Shown piece after piece: positions 1-10,885 of a DNA stretch of 64,000 bases. The DNA is taken from the NCBI GenBank assembly GCA_963377175.1, contig CAUJNA010003494.1:683256-747255 (forward strand), given 5' to 3'. This stretch comes from Effrenium voratum (lineage: Eukaryota > Sar > Dinophyceae > Suessiales > Symbiodiniaceae). The stretch's first letter is position 1; every line of letters begins with the position of its first letter. A model generated the notes under the pieces. It was not told the DNA's origin, ran no database searches, and worked only from the letters and a program-made list of their open reading frames with translations. The position numbers were made by a program, and so were the translations under genes.

Positions 1-672
1 GGGCCTGAACGGAAAAGCGGGTGGGGGAGGCCGGAGGTGGAGGGAGGTGGGAGGTGGAGGGAGGTGCAAAAGAGTCCCAGAAATTGCTAATCGACAAGCG
101 CAGCAAAACCGAAAGGGTAGGCCTGCTTGGAGACCTTGGAATTTGCAAGCAATCCGATGCGGAAAAGTTCCTTTCTATACGCGTGAACTTGAAATGCCAA
201 GGAGCTGGGGAGACGTAACACCTTTCACGGACACAACGCTGCTGGAATGGCCAAGTGCAAAGCGGGCGAACGAGCTCCAATTGCCCCCATCACGTTGAAC
301 CAACGCAGGGTTCAAAGTCATCTTTCCGATTCTCACTCCCCGAGTTCCAAGGACTTTAAACTTGTGGCAAGACCAGTTTAATGTTTTTGGAGAAAATCAG
401 CTCTTGAAGAAAATCTTAGAGAACAGTCAAGCCCCTCCCCACGTGCCGCCTAGGATGCGCAGCCGGTTGCTCGGTGGCATGGGCTCAGACATCTGCGGTA
501 CTGTCTCACCCGCAAAAAAGAATGTTGTTTTGGTTTTCTTTCGAAACGGCAAAAACGGGTAACCACCAGCAAATAAACGCCCAAATTGAAACATCGACTG
601 TGTCGAGGCGATCAAGGGTTGAGCCCCCATGGGCCAGTATTTTTTTCCATGGCGATTCGGTCATACGCCCAG

Positions 673-745
673 GATGACTGGGTGGAGGTCCCTGAAGACA
701 TAGGACATGGATCCCGAATGCGGCTTGAGTTGAAGTTGATGCCAG
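673..745 (+). CDS. candidate internal exon, unknown product
   Basis: An open stretch of 24 codons reads DDWVEVPEDIGHGSRM and continues to LKLMP. It lies exactly between an AG (CGCCCAG) and a GT (GTCTTT). The mixed acidic and hydrophobic composition is protein-like and no other frame looks better. No domain is recognised and no neighbouring exon can be joined with confidence. Confidence 0.5.
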
Positions 746-1344
746 GTCTTTCCCTACAAGTCACCATCCTATGAGGACCAGGCCTTTGGTTGATTCCTTC
801 CCAGCTTCATTGCCAAAAGCCGAAAGGGTAAGAAGGGTTCTTGTGTCATGTATCTGCGGGGGACTTCCAGTTTCGGCGGGTTTTCTTTTTGATTCCTTTA
901 ACAACCACCAGCATCAAGGGTACCTTAAAACAGAGAGACCCACGTCCTTTCTCTTTCGTTGGTGTAAGCATCTCCTGTTTGTTGCCGATGTTGCTTGACT
1001 TTCTTGTACTACAAGGTAAATGTTCAACCCGGAAGTCGAGTAGAACCCCTTAGGGTGCCCAAGATTAGCCCTCCAGGCTGCAACACGTGTCGCAACAGGG
1101 TTCCGCACTGGGAGCCTCTTTCTCTTGGTGGTGTTTCTTTTGGCGTCCCTTGAAAGCATCACAGAAGAACATGGGGAAGCGAACCTCAAAAAAGACAAGA
1201 GCCACCCGTGTGCAAATTTGGAGGGCAGAGGTGTCCTTTTTGGTCGTTTTGGTAGAAAAATAGACGTGGTTTCTTTGGTGGTTTAATCGTCTGCCAGGGC
1301 CCTCTATTTCCCCTGAAAGGACACCTATGTTGGAGGGTAGACAG

Positions 1345-1449
1345 GCAGACGCCGCCCTCGACTTTTCAGCCGAGGATGGGCTTAGCTCAATGGCTGGTGG
1401 CCTCTTGGCATCCAGTTTCATACCCCACCCAGTCCCAGCGGATCCATCG
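1345..1449 (+). CDS. candidate internal exon of 35 codons
   Basis: The exon is phase 0 at both ends: preceded by ACAG and followed by GTTGCGAA. It reads ADAALDFSAEDGLSSMAGG and continues to VPADPS, with typical coding composition. The donor GT is the first base pair of a family 3 repeat (1450-1570), so the following intron appears to begin with that repeat. Product unknown. Confidence 0.55.
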
Positions 1450-1570
1450 GTTGCGAAATCCGTTTCTTGCACCACCTAAGAAACCGGGAAGGATGCTTCC
1501 CCTGCATATACCAACAAACAATGGGTTCCCATGGGTTCAAAGTGGTGCGAAATGGATCTTGTCCATCCAC
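1450..1570 (+). repeat. family 3 introner-like repeat, intron start
   Basis: It starts GTTGCGAAATCCGTTTCTTG right after the 1345-1449 exon. It contains TTCCCCTGCATATACCAACA and ends with GTGGTGCGAAATGGATCTTG then TCCATCCAC. The CACCAC/GTGGTG and GCGAAATCC/GCGAAATGG parts form imperfect terminal inverted repeats. Other copies are near 8600, 44640, 52843 and 62646, in both orientations. Confidence 0.5.
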
Positions 1571-1737
1571 TATGCTGGCTTGCCTGGGATCCACTGGGAG
1601 TGCCTTTTGTCCTTTAATTCCCCAACAGCTGGAAGCTATGGGGTCTCTCGGCCCAGGTAGGCGATAAGGGCCAGTTTCGGGCAGCTTTCAGGGAGAGTTC
1701 CAGAGATTCAGTTCCGGGGCTGTTGGAGATTACCCAG

Positions 1738-1849
1738 CTTCGCGTGTCAGCGGCGGATTCGACAGGTGTTGAATTTCGCCCTCATCTTCCTGTCCTACGG
1801 CCCGGAGCTCGCGGCCGCAGCCTACTTGCCGGTTCCCGAACCCACGTAA
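1738..1849 (+). CDS. candidate terminal exon, hydrophobic C-terminus
   Basis: After an ACCCAG acceptor a frame of 36 codons runs to TAA. It includes a hydrophobic stretch, QVLNFALIFLSYGPELAAAA, and ends YLPVPEPT. It could be the C-terminal part of a membrane or small globular protein. An overlapping frame is also open, so the frame choice rests on composition and the stop position. Confidence 0.42.
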
Positions 1850-2316
1850 CGCGAATCGGAAGGAGCGATCCATGCGTCGCAGGTTGTCGGGGTGATTGGG
1901 GGGGCTTGTTGGTGGTTTTTTGGGACTTTTATTTGGCTTTGTGGCTTGCTCTGGCTTTTGGGGTCTTTGGTGTTTTATACCTTGGCTGGGGCTGATAAGT
2001 GCGAAACGCGTTTGATCCTGGTTCAGAAATTGTTGCGAAGATGAAGGAACATCTCAAGGGATTTCCTGTAAAAACATGGTCCAAAGATCATTCGTCATGC
2101 ACCTGCTACCCACTGCACAGAGATGGCGCGTGTTCCTTTGTTCCGAGACTTGCATGTAGCACATCTACCGCATTCTACCGCAGGGTCCCTTGGGACGCCT
2201 AAGTGAAGCTATGGCGAATTCGGGTCCCAATGTGAAACCATGTCTGGCTCTCAGAAATGGAGCAGTTTCCTCCGAAGTCGGCTTTTTCGAGGATTTGGAC
2301 AATGGTTGGTTTCCTT

Positions 2317-2378
2317 TCGGTTTCAGTTTCCCTTTGAACCAACCCGAAAAGGGGTACCGAGCCTCAAACACAGAGAGA
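2317..2378 (+). repeat. family 4 repeat
   Basis: A diverged copy of the short family with a TTTCCCTTTGAACCAACCC left part and a GGGGTACCGAGCCTCAAACAC right part. The clearest copy is at 40578-40632. Confidence 0.4.
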
Positions 2379-2499
2379 CCAATATTAAAAATCCATGGAT
2401 ATTTTCCCGGTGTTTGTTTATTTGGGAGTTCAGCGTCGGAAACCGTGTCTGACTTTGGGTTCCAAGACGTCGCAAGGAGCTACGGTCGCCGGACCGCCT

Positions 2500-4172
2500 T
2501 CTGTGCGAAAGCGGCGGAAAATGCGGCGGGTTGGGAAAAGTTTGATTGAGCAAGGCCCTCTCACGTGCCCAAAGCGACTCGACTGAATCCGACCTTTTAG
2601 TTTCCGACATTTTGGTCCATGTTGAGTCATGGTCCCAAAAGGTTGATCTTCCATTTCTGGGTCCTTTGGGCAACTGAGCCCTTGACCCCCTTTCGAGGTT
2701 GCCAAAAGGATGCTGTTACAATGAATGTTTGATCATGTTACCACCAGGTTTTCCAATCATGAAGGCGCCCCCTCAAAAACACGATCAACCCCAGAAGAAA
2801 CGATCACTGGGCAACGGGTCAACGAGAGGGAGAAAGCTTGGCTTCTTGGAAAGCACCCTCCAAAAGGAGTACTCGCAGGGTCGTGAACAGGAATTTGGGC
2901 GCCGCATGAATGGACCTCCGTGGTTTGCCTTCAAAACCCAGAAGGGGTACCCAAAGCATTTCCCAGCAACTGACTGTTTTCAAGAGTAAAGTGGCGTGGA
3001 CAACAGCACCAACTTGGTAATTTCTCGGTAGGAAGTTCACCACCAGGCAAACCACAGTTGCCGCCAGTTCGGGGTTTGTTGACTCCTCCATGATTGTTTC
3101 TCGGGGGACGGAGTCTTGTTTCGCAAGAAGGTAAACATTCCTAGCCGTTGAGCTCCCTGTGGGGTCGCTAGGGGACATAACCCTGACAACCCCCCGAGCT
3201 CTTGGTTTGTTCAGCGACCTTTTGGAGCTGTGGACAAAAGCCATTTCGCACCAGGGATTGGTCAAACCACGAATAACAGGGTTGATTCCACTTTGGGGGT
3301 ATAGCCTAACTTGCCTTTGGTGCATTTTGCCTGGATGTTAGGACTTTAACTTTTTGCCAACTAGTGGGTTTTCCGAATTAAACCGCTAAAAGTTAAACTT
3401 TTAGCAGGGGAGCAGAAAGCAACCGAGTAACTTTCTAGGGGTTGATTCCCCATTCTTTTCAGCCATTGTTCTTTTCAAACACCAGCCATTTCCCCTGGGT
3501 TTTTGGTGGTTTTCTAGAAAGAAGGATCCCTGGAAAGAATGGAAATGGAAGTTACCCCTAGAAACTTGGCGCATCGAACCCCGCACTCGAGTGCCGAGGA
3601 TGACTTTGGTCCATCTCCCTGAACTCCCTCGCGGTGCGGGAGGGTGCCAGGTTGAATCGGAGCATGGCGTTTAAACCCACGGGCTGTGTCATTGTTGAAA
3701 GGGAACCCACCCATGTGGTTGGCTTTAAAGGGAAACCGTAGAAAAGGACCACCACCGATTTTGGGGTCATTTGTTTTCAGAACCCCTTTGGGTTGGTTTT
3801 AAGGCAAAACCATGGAAAAAGACCACTGCCCGAAAAGAAGGGGGCCCCAACTGTGGTTGGACGAAATCAAGCACCTCTTGAGGAAACCCTGGAATGATTC
3901 GATTCCCTTGTAGATACGAAAACAAACAAGCAATGGTTTCAACAATGGTTGCAAAGCGAAATCGCAACCTCGCACAGGTTCAAATATTGAATTTGATTCA
4001 ACTTAAAAGGAATTGATTGTACATATCTATCTAGCAATGTTTTACTGTTGGTAGATTTGTGGTAGCAAAAAACTAATTAGTTAGTCTGTGTTTATATCGA
4101 GTAACATTTTGAGGGTCAGAGATTCCATGGGTTCTTTTTTTTAGGCCGGGTGATCATCGTTCTCCTCTGCAG
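2500..4172. other. stretch without a recognisable gene
   Basis: Only a GC-richer island around 2460-2535, open in three frames, and the family 1 repeat at 3315-3407 stand out. The remaining reading frames look random. It is probably intron or intergenic sequence. Confidence 0.4.
3315..3407 (+). repeat. family 1 introner-like repeat with hairpin 3' splice site
   Basis: It runs from TTTGGTGCATTTTGCCTGG through GGACTTTAACTTTTTGCC to CTAAAAGTTAAACTTTTAGC followed by AG. The right end is a near-perfect palindrome ending in GCAG. It is closely similar along its length to 61666-61755. Confidence 0.6.
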
Positions 4173-4213
4173 AAAACTACGAGTGGCGTGAGGAAAACAT
4201 GGACTCGCTTCTT
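4173..4213 (+). CDS. candidate short exon ending at a family 2 repeat
   Basis: After CTCTGCAG the frame reads NYEWREENMDSLL, strongly protein-like, and then runs directly into the family 2 repeat that begins GAGTTCCTGGAC. The donor is not certain. If the repeat is the intron, the donor would be GA rather than GT, which is reported for dinoflagellates. Product unknown. Confidence 0.4.
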
Positions 4214-4303
4214 GAGTTCCTGGACATCAAACTGTTTGGGAAGACCATTTTAGTAGCAAACAAACAGTTTGGACTTTTGTCGGACCATCCACTTGGGAAG
4301 TGA
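4214..4303 (+). repeat. family 2 introner-like repeat
   Basis: It begins GAGTTCCTGGACATC, contains GGGAAGACCATTTTAGTAGC, and ends CCACTTGGGAAGTGAG. The same order recurs at 5769, 14349, 16949, 28098 and 43799. The ends are imperfect inverted repeats (GAGTTCCTG / CAGGAAGTGAG in the consensus). Confidence 0.55.
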
Positions 4304-4500
4304 GTGGATGCTTTCAGGGCCACTTGGTTTTGTTCGTGGCGAGCTGGGAAAGATGAGCTCGCTTCCTGTTGCCAGGGTAAGCAACCGGTCGGTTTTGTGT
4401 ACTAGCATGACAAAGGCTTGGGATAAAACCGTTGTGCAGGCACTATATGTCAAGGTTATATGATTCGTTTTTCCTGAGGGGAGTGGTTTGGGTGTTGCAG

Positions 4501-4590
4501 ACAAGCCATCCTAGAATCTTGGAAGATAGGACCGACTGTGGGACAGGCACCACTCCCTTGGATGCAACTGACAGGGCTGACAGGGGGGCT
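4501..4590 (+). CDS. candidate exon, unknown product
   Basis: Following GGGTGTTGCAG the frame reads QAILESWKIGPTVGQAPLP and stays open with plausible composition past 4590. No clear donor is seen and a second frame is also open, so the 3' limit is approximate. Confidence 0.33.
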
Positions 4591-5162
4591 GGCTCGTCTC
4601 TGTTTGAGGGGACCACGTTTTAGAGGAACAAGAGGAGAACCGAAGCCATGGACAGTCCAAAAAAAGACATCAAGGGAAACCCCTCCAAAATGCAAGAAAA
4701 ACAAAAAAGAAAAGCATGCACTCATTGGCCTTTTCAGCTGGTCTGAGCGGGGGACACGGTTCTTTGCCAGTCACATGGCTCCGGCAGGCGATCTATCGCG
4801 CGCTGGTGAACAAGGACTGGACTCTGGCGATCTATTTTCACGCCTGGCGCCTGGATTTGTAGTGTTTGTTCATAGACTAGGTCCCCACTAAAATAGACTC
4901 CAGAAAAAAGGACTAGAAAGAGTTTCCAGGGAGTTGGCTCACTTTTAGACGGTGAGTTGGTGAGTGGAGTCCTGTTGTTCTCCTTCCGGATAGGTCGTGA
5001 GAGGGACCCCCACTGAAGGCACCCAAAAGTACCCCAAAAGCCGTCCCTTGGGTTTAAGGGGGGGGATTCAGTCACCTCAGATTAGGTTCCGACATTCCTG
5101 CAGATGTGTGAGGTTGTTTTCTGGTCAATACTCATAGAAACCGGCAAAGCCAGCGCTCAATG

Positions 5163-5199
5163 AAGCAAACACCCCCCCCCCCAAAAAAAAGGGGGGGTT
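5163..5199. repeat. C/A/G homopolymer tract
   Basis: A run of C, then A, then G bases. It is prone to length error in sequencing and carries no coding sense. Confidence 0.7.
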
Positions 5200-5228
5200 G
5201 TGCCGATTTCCTGTAGAATTGATTGCAG

Positions 5229-5311
5229 CTGATTTGGAGAGGCTGTGCAAGATGGTGACTGCCAGAGCCCTGAAAGGCTCCACTTGTTTTAAGTTGGCCG
5301 GTTGGCGCCTG
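5229..5311 (+). CDS. candidate internal exon, basic
   Basis: Between TTGCAG and GTAGCA, 27 codons read DLERLCKMVTARALKGSTC and continue FKLAGWRL. The composition suits an alpha-helical segment. An antisense frame is open too, but lacks comparable splice signals. Product unknown. Confidence 0.45.
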
Positions 5312-5503
5312 GTAGCATGTTGGTTCCAAGCCGACTTTGGGTGCCAACTGCGAAGAACAACTGTTTTCATGGCCCAGATGTTGATGTGTTCCCCGTAGGT
5401 TTCACAGGGGCGCAGTCATGACTGGCGAATACTTTTTGTTATGCTCACTTGAGAGGGATCAGTTGTTTGTTCTTTTTCTAGGGCTGGTGTTTTTACTTGG
5501 GCT

Positions 5504-5576
5504 GGGTTGGTTGATTGGTTGGTTGGTTGGTTGGTTGGTTGGTTGGTTGGTTGGGTGGTTGGGTGGTTGGGTGGTT
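5504..5576. repeat. (GGTT)n microsatellite
   Basis: About 70 bases of GGTT units that drift into GGGTGGTT at the right end. Open reading frames through it give only Trp/Leu/Val/Gly repeats and are not genes. Confidence 0.9.
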
Positions 5577-5768
5577 GCCTTGCCGCATCCCTGGCATCAC
5601 CAGCATCACTTGGCCCGGACTTGTTTATTGGCTCCGATTGGAAGGCAGGGAGTTGCTGGGGGCTGGTTTCGGCTGGCTTAGATCTTCATAGGGTGGGCCT
5701 TGTGGTAGTTTGGGGTTGATGTAGGGCTGACATCCCTCCAAAACGTCCATTTGCAGCTCGCCCAACTG

Positions 5769-5861
5769 CGTTCCTGGACTTTGGACTTCTTGGGAAGACC
5801 GCTTTAAGTGCTAAATAACAAGTCCCAGAACTCTTTTTTTGCCAATCCACTCAGGAAGTGA
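5769..5861 (+). repeat. family 2 introner-like repeat
   Basis: This copy begins GCGTTCCTGGACTTTGG, contains TTGGGAAGACCGCTTTAAGTG, and ends CCAATCCACTCAGGAAGTGAG; both quoted parts recur in the other copies. A pyrimidine run and CCCGCAG follow at about 5874-5886. Confidence 0.55.
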
Positions 5862-6077
5862 GTTAAGCATGTTTTTTTTCCCGCAGGTGGCGTTAAAGGG
5901 AATCTAGCACTACTGTAATAAGCGTACTTTCCTAGTGGACTTAAGCACATGGAAGAAACGCTTGTGGCTATTTGGGGAGAACTCGCAGGTGTCGAAGTTA
6001 ATTTCCAGAGAACTCACACATGGAACCTTGGGAACACGTTCTTGCATGTGTTCTCGAGACTTGTGACTATTTGGTAA

Positions 6078-6154
6078 CGGATCTTTGAACCCCAACTTTT
6101 TGTTTAAAAAAGCAAATCGGATGTTCCATTCACAAAAAGTTAAACTTTTTGCAG
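6078..6154 (+). repeat. family 1 hairpin acceptor
   Basis: It ends CAAAAAGTTAAACTTTTTGCAG, a palindrome closing on the AG that precedes the zinc-finger/ALAND exon at 6155. Confidence 0.5.
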
Positions 6155-6593
6155 AGGGTCACTAGCAGCCAACGAACATGGTATGATGTTTCCAGTAAGG
6201 GCAGACCCCCCACCCGAAAGCAGCTGTGCAGAGTGTGCAAGCGGCCACTGTGCCGGACGTGCTGGAGTTGTATGCGGCACACTGCGTGCTCGTATGCGGC
6301 ACACTGCGTGCCCGCAAGCTCTCGCTAACGACAACTGGCATGGGTATCCTTTGGATTTCTTGTATCAAGAGAAGGTGCGGTGGATTGAGGCCGCAGCCGC
6401 ATATCCTGTGTGGACGTCCGTAGTGTGCTTCTACATACAGGAGGAGCGCGGACACTTGATGGACGAGGAGCTGCGTCGTAGCGACTTCCACGTTTCCATG
6501 CGAGGCAAGGTCAGCCCATTCAGCATGCCTTGGGAGGAGATCTACGGCAATCTCCACTGCTTGTGGTCGGCGGCTGTCGGTCATGGTGCATAG
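6155..6593 (+). pseudogene. zinc-finger/ALAND-motif gene fragment, Helitron or PIF1-helicase-like, frame broken
   Basis: Just after a family 1 acceptor, one frame encodes a cysteine-rich segment LCRVCKRPLCRTCWSCMRH. A second frame encodes ALANDNWHGYPLDFLY, then EERGHLMDEELRRSDFHVS and SPFSMPWEEIYG. The order of a Cys-rich finger, ALAND and a PWE motif is, from memory, that of the N-terminal part of abundant dinoflagellate genes annotated as PIF1/Helitron-like; I could not verify this. A 22-bp tandem duplication (TATGCGGCACACTGCGTGCT plus two bases) at 6271-6314 sits exactly between the two parts and shifts the frame. Removing one copy would put finger and ALAND in one frame. It looks like an exon or transposon remnant disabled by this duplication. 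Confidence 0.5.
6271..6314 (+). repeat. 22-bp tandem duplication
   Basis: Two nearly identical 22-base units beginning TATGCGGCACACTGCGTGC lie head to tail. Because 22 is not a multiple of three, the duplication alone changes the reading frame of the surrounding gene. Confidence 0.85.
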
Positions 6594-7275
6594 TATTGTT
6601 TGGGGTCTTTTGAGGGTACTTGTTTCTTGTTTTGAAGGATCACCAACAGGAACATCACCATCATTGCCAGACTTTGTTTTAACATTTTACCCTTATAAAG
6701 GTTTCCCATTGTTTTCTCTTGCCTGGGCAAATTACAACGACGTTACTTTCGTCACTCATGACGAAGCTTTCTTTCATATAAAGGGTTCCTTCAGATTTTG
6801 GTTCGTGAGTTCATATGATTTACATACCAATGGGATGCCAAATGACATACCAACGACAGGGAGGGCAAGGTGATGAGGTAATATTATTGATGAGTAACTA
6901 TCCAAAACATATTCAAGTTATTTGATCCCTTACTGTAAGACGATCAGAGGATACAACTAGACTGTAAGGGCAGTCTATTGACGAAGGGAATCCAAACTAG
7001 GCACCAGTGGAAAAGGACATGCCAATTTTGCTCAGGGGCTTTGGCGTTATGGTCTCTTTTCACCAGCAGTTAATTTTTTGCAGGGGTTTGAGGCCGTTTG
7101 TTCCAAACAGGAAACAGGGATCGCTTATTACAAGGCTTAAGTCTGGCCACGTCAATCTAGAGCCTTTCAAAGGTCAACCCAAAAAGAAGCCAACCATACC
7201 ACTGAACCAACCCGCCTGCTTTCAGTTTCCCTTGGGAGCGCATTCGGGGCTGGTTTCTAGGCTGGTTCTTTACAG

Positions 7276-7349
7276 TGAACAACACGGCGGATAGGATGGA
7301 CACGCAGATCAACTCCATGCAGCAGCTCAACGAGATGGAGCGTGCCCAG
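7276..7349 (+). CDS. candidate internal exon, polar helical
   Basis: Between TTTACAG and GTCGGAGC, 24 codons read NNTADRMDTQINSMQQLNEM and end ERAQ. This is rich in Gln, Asn, Met and charged residues, as in coiled-coil or amphipathic helices. Both splice dinucleotides fit and the frame is unambiguous. Product unknown. Confidence 0.6.
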
Positions 7350-7998
7350 GTCGGAGCGTCGCTCGCGTGTCCTTTTTTGGGTGAGTCCTTCTTTGCGGGT
7401 ATTCCCCTTTCGGTTGGTTCAAAAAGGAAAAGACAAAAGGATAGCAACATGTGAGCCACAGACAAAACCCGGGTAGATGAAGGTTAGTAAGCTGCAGTCC
7501 CAGCCAGAAATAGTTTCGGCCGCCTTCTTAATTCTTTACATGGTTCTGGGTAGACAATTTTAACAGCAGTTTTCGATTGTGACTCATGTTTGTTTGTCAA
7601 AGCAAGCGACCTGATCTGACCTTTTGGTTTCGCCTTGTTGGTCCATTTTTCGTTATAACCCCCAAAAGGTGGTGATCTTGTTGTTCTGGGTCCCTAGCCT
7701 TGCCCAGCTGAAAGCTATGGGGTCTGCCCAAATAAACTTGGGGGTGGTTCGCAGCAGCTTCCTCTGTGATGAAACACCCATTGTTTGGACAGATGGTTGC
7801 CACTTTCGAGTCTACTGTAGGTCCTTGGAGCTCGTTGAAGAGCGAGGGGGAGGACCCCCACTGATTTATTGAACCCGGCTGAATCAACCTGGCGGATGAA
7901 TATGAGGGATTATGAGGGTGTGTCCCCAAAAGTGATTTGGATCCCCTCTGACATCAGCCACCTTCCCTTGAAAACCCCATAAAGGGCTCTCTTTTTTA

Positions 7999-8244
7999 AC
8001 GAGCCCAGCGGATGGCGACGAGGGCAGCAACTACGTGCCCATGTCCGACGTGTCGCCTTTTCTTGCGGAAGATGACAGGGGAGCCTTCGCCTTTGCCGCA
8101 GACCGCCCAGCAGCCCTCAGGCTGTTGCCGCAGAGCGCGCCTTTGCCGCCGGGCACCGCCCCGCCAGGCTGCCTGCCCAGACCTCCGCATGCTCGACCTG
8201 AGCGACTGGCGTTTTTCAAGCCCTGGCGATCGATGATCGATTGA
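7999..8244 (+). CDS. candidate exon, Pro/Ala-rich
   Basis: After GAGCCCAG a frame reads DEGSNYVPMSDVSPFLAEDD, turns Pro/Ala/Arg-rich, and ends KPWRSMID before TGA. Other frames are also open because of the GC bias, and a GTCTGC donor near 8260 offers another 3' end. The N-terminal part is the most coding-like. Confidence 0.35.
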   Translation, partial: TSPADGDEGSNYVPMSDVSPFLAEDDRGAFAFAADRPAALRLLPQSAPLPPGTAPPGCLPRPPHARPERLAFFKPWRSMID

Positions 8245-8419
8245 GCGACTGGCCAATGAGGTCTGCGTTTTTTTTAGAACCAGCTCCCCGAAGAAAATTC
8301 GGGGGTAGACGAGCTCGCCCATGATGAGGGCCTCTTGCTGGGCCGAAAAACTAAATGGAAAATGGCGAAGGGCTACCTACTTGCTGGGATCCGCTGAGTA
8401 AGGCTCCCTTTTTTTCCAG

Positions 8420-8501
8420 AGCAGGATTCCTAGCTCCAATGCGACAAGCGTGGGCCGAGCTTTTTGACCAATACCAGCACAACCTTTTTCAGCGTGCTTA
8501 G
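8420..8501 (+). CDS. candidate terminal exon
   Basis: After a pyrimidine run and CCAG, 26 codons and TAG encode AGFLAPMRQAWAELFDQYQH and end NLFQRA. Composition and the strong acceptor support a real C-terminal exon. It might belong with the 7999-8244 exon upstream. Product unknown. Confidence 0.5.
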
Positions 8502-8599
8502 TCCCCTGATGAGATGGTAGTGGCTTCTGCCATATTAGGATTCCTCCCCCCCCGAAGCTTTTCTACAGCTTCGAAATCCCGCAGCACTCTAAACCGCAG

Positions 8600-8690
8600 G
8601 AAACCATTGTTCGTTGGTATTTACAGGGGAATCATTGTTCCAGGGTTCCTTAGGTGGTACAATATTTGTCCATCCACAGTGTTGAAAGTG
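8600..8690 (+). repeat. family 3 repeat
   Basis: It contains AAACCATTGTTCGTTGGTAT, TTTACAGGGGAATCATTGTT and CCTTAGGTGGTACAATATTT, then GTCCATCCACAGTG. The first three parts recur with small changes at 62646, and the last two at 44640. Confidence 0.5.
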
Positions 8691-9105
8691 TTTGGAGAGC
8701 ATCGGGTTTCATCCCCTCGGTTAAAACCTGCATAGGGGGCCATGGCTAGAAAAGCCCACCCACTCATCCCCCCCCCAACAAAAAGACGAACAACAAAAAA
8801 GCAAACACAACACATCCCTGTTATTAAGAGGATCCCTGGCTTCCCCACACCACCCGCCTTTAGGGAACCCCCCCCCTGCCCCGGCCTTCCGATCGAACGA
8901 ATCTGATCAGAGGGCTCGGTTCGAACGATTCAGATGTGTCTGATTGGAAGCACACCCATTTGACCTGCCGTGAGAAAGGGAGGTTTGGGCCTATCTTAAA
9001 TCTTTGCCCTTGACTCAAATGATGAACAACGGAAATACGGGCGTGTCTGTTTTGACAGTACCCCCTCAAAAACACATGTGTTCCTTAAAAAAGCCAAACA
9101 AACAG

Positions 9106-9164
9106 GGGCCTCAGGCAAGCCTGCTCTTAGGGATCCCCAAGCGGTGGCTTTCCAGGAAGGCTCT
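9106..9164 (+). CDS. candidate internal exon
   Basis: Between AACAG and the canonical donor GTAAGG, 19 codons read ASGKPALRDPQAVAFQEGS. The frame stays open past the donor, but the GTAAGG fits a splice site. Product unknown. Confidence 0.42.
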
Positions 9165-9418
9165 GTAAGGAACCCTAAGGTCCGGAAGCTTTGTGCCAAC
9201 TCGAAAGGGGCTTGCAACTACCCCCCGCCCCGCCCCCGCCCCAGTACCCACCTCCACCCCCTGGATGGGACTTATACCATCAACATTTTGGTACATTTAT
9301 TTGAGCCGCAGCCAAATTACCCACCTCCATTGTCCGGATGGGACTTATCCTTTTTCCAATGTCCCAAATCCCAAGTGTCCAAAAGCAGCGGGTGGGGGGG
9401 AGGGTTCCAAGCCGCCAG

Positions 9419-9480
9419 GCGAGCTTCGGAGATCTGCTGAGCCGTGCGCTCGATGGCAGGGGCCGGAAGAAAACTAATCG
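9419..9480 (+). CDS. candidate internal exon
   Basis: Between CCGCCAG and GTGGGT, 20 codons read ASFGDLLSRALDGRGRKKTN. It could follow the 9106-9164 exon, with an intron holding a C-rich stretch and a TGGATGGGACTTATMC sequence repeated at 9263 and 9336. Product unknown. Confidence 0.42.
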
Positions 9481-10165
9481 GTGGGTGATGGCTTCGTGTC
9501 TTTTTTGTTCAACGCCCCAAAGGTGACTTCCTTCTAATTGTTTTGCCTTAGAATAGCAAGAAATACAGCAAGCAACAAGAGCACCCTGAAAATGGCCTTG
9601 ACCACCAAACCACCAATCCAAGCCACCAATCGGAGGGAAGCTGAAGCAAAGTTCAGACAGGTGTACGGTAGGTTGGCCAAGTCATGAGATCCCCTCAAAG
9701 GGGGTCAAGAGGTTGTGGGCACTCCAGTGTGTGGCGCGTGCTCCGGCTCCAGCAAGATTTTCAAGGCGCTCACGCGCAGAGAATGAGTTTTACTGACTGG
9801 ATTCGGGTTTGCCTCGTCAAACTCGTCCGGGTTGCTAAGACGTGGGAAGCAGCAAATAGCAGCAATCCCTCTGTAAACGGAATATTGAAGTTGCCTTTCG
9901 CCAAATGCGTGCCTCTCAAAATGGGAAGGGGAGAAATCATTTTAAGAGACCCCCATATCTCGCTAATCCACGAGCAACCCTCGATTTAACCGAGTCGTGT
10001 TCCGGCGCGCTCGCTGCACGACTCCTGTACCCAGCTGGCCAAGACAGCGTGCGCTTGCTGATACTCCGAACAAATGCTCGCGCACAAAACATCCGGCGCA
10101 GAAGTTAGGTGTCAATTCATTGGCCTCAGTAGGTTTGTGCTTGGAGCGGAGGAGCTAATACTTAT

Positions 10166-10222
10166 GCTATATATATATATACGTACACCTTTATGTACAC
10201 ACACATATATATATATATACAC
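10166..10222. repeat. (AT)n / (AC)n microsatellite
   Basis: Alternating AT tracts are separated by CACACAC. No coding content. Confidence 0.85.
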
Positions 10223-10801
10223 AGTGTTGCCTGAATGTATCCGACTGAGAGTATATACCACCTCCAAATGTCTTGCCAAGCTCGTGCGGGGAAGTCATGT
10301 TGCCCATGGTCGTTTATATACAGGGAAGTCAAAATGAGTACGTTGTTTGTGTTTGGGGGGGTGTTAAAGACACGCCCGTTTTCTGAAATGTTGAGTCGAA
10401 TTTCCCCTGTTGGCTGTAGAGGGAGTCAATCGCTACTGGTATTTGTCAGGGGACGCATTCGCAAGTGGAAGACAAATAGTCAGCAACAGCCATTGACTGC
10501 AATGGCTTCCCTTACGGCTCTGAATCAGAAGGGGGTGATCCTCAAAAAGTCTTGAGGTGGAGTTCTATTTGACATGTTTCCTGCTTTGTCCACGTGCCAT
10601 CTGTTTCTTGGCACCGTTTTTCTCCATGAAGCGACCATGGAACCTTCAGGGATAGTGTGGACACATTGCCTCTAAGAAAGACCTCTTTCTTGGTTTGTTC
10701 GGTACACTGACCTCCTGCAGTTGTTTTCCTTTCATGGGTGCCCGGAGATGTCACACCCTGGTCACACCCTTCCACACGCTTTGGGTGTGCCCTGTTTTGA
10801 G

Positions 10802-10885
10802 ACAAGCCCACTTCCTCCGTGCTCGCATTTTGGCACTCAAGCCACCTCTGGACGAAGGCGGCGCATTGGAAAGCTTGTTTGCGAG
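10802..10885 (+). CDS. candidate internal exon, Leu/Ala-rich
   Basis: After TTTTGAG and before GTTGATG, 27 codons read QAHFLRARILALKPPLDEGG and end ALESLFAR. The acceptor overlaps a GGTGTGYCC...GACA sequence also found at 14880. Product unknown. Confidence 0.45.
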
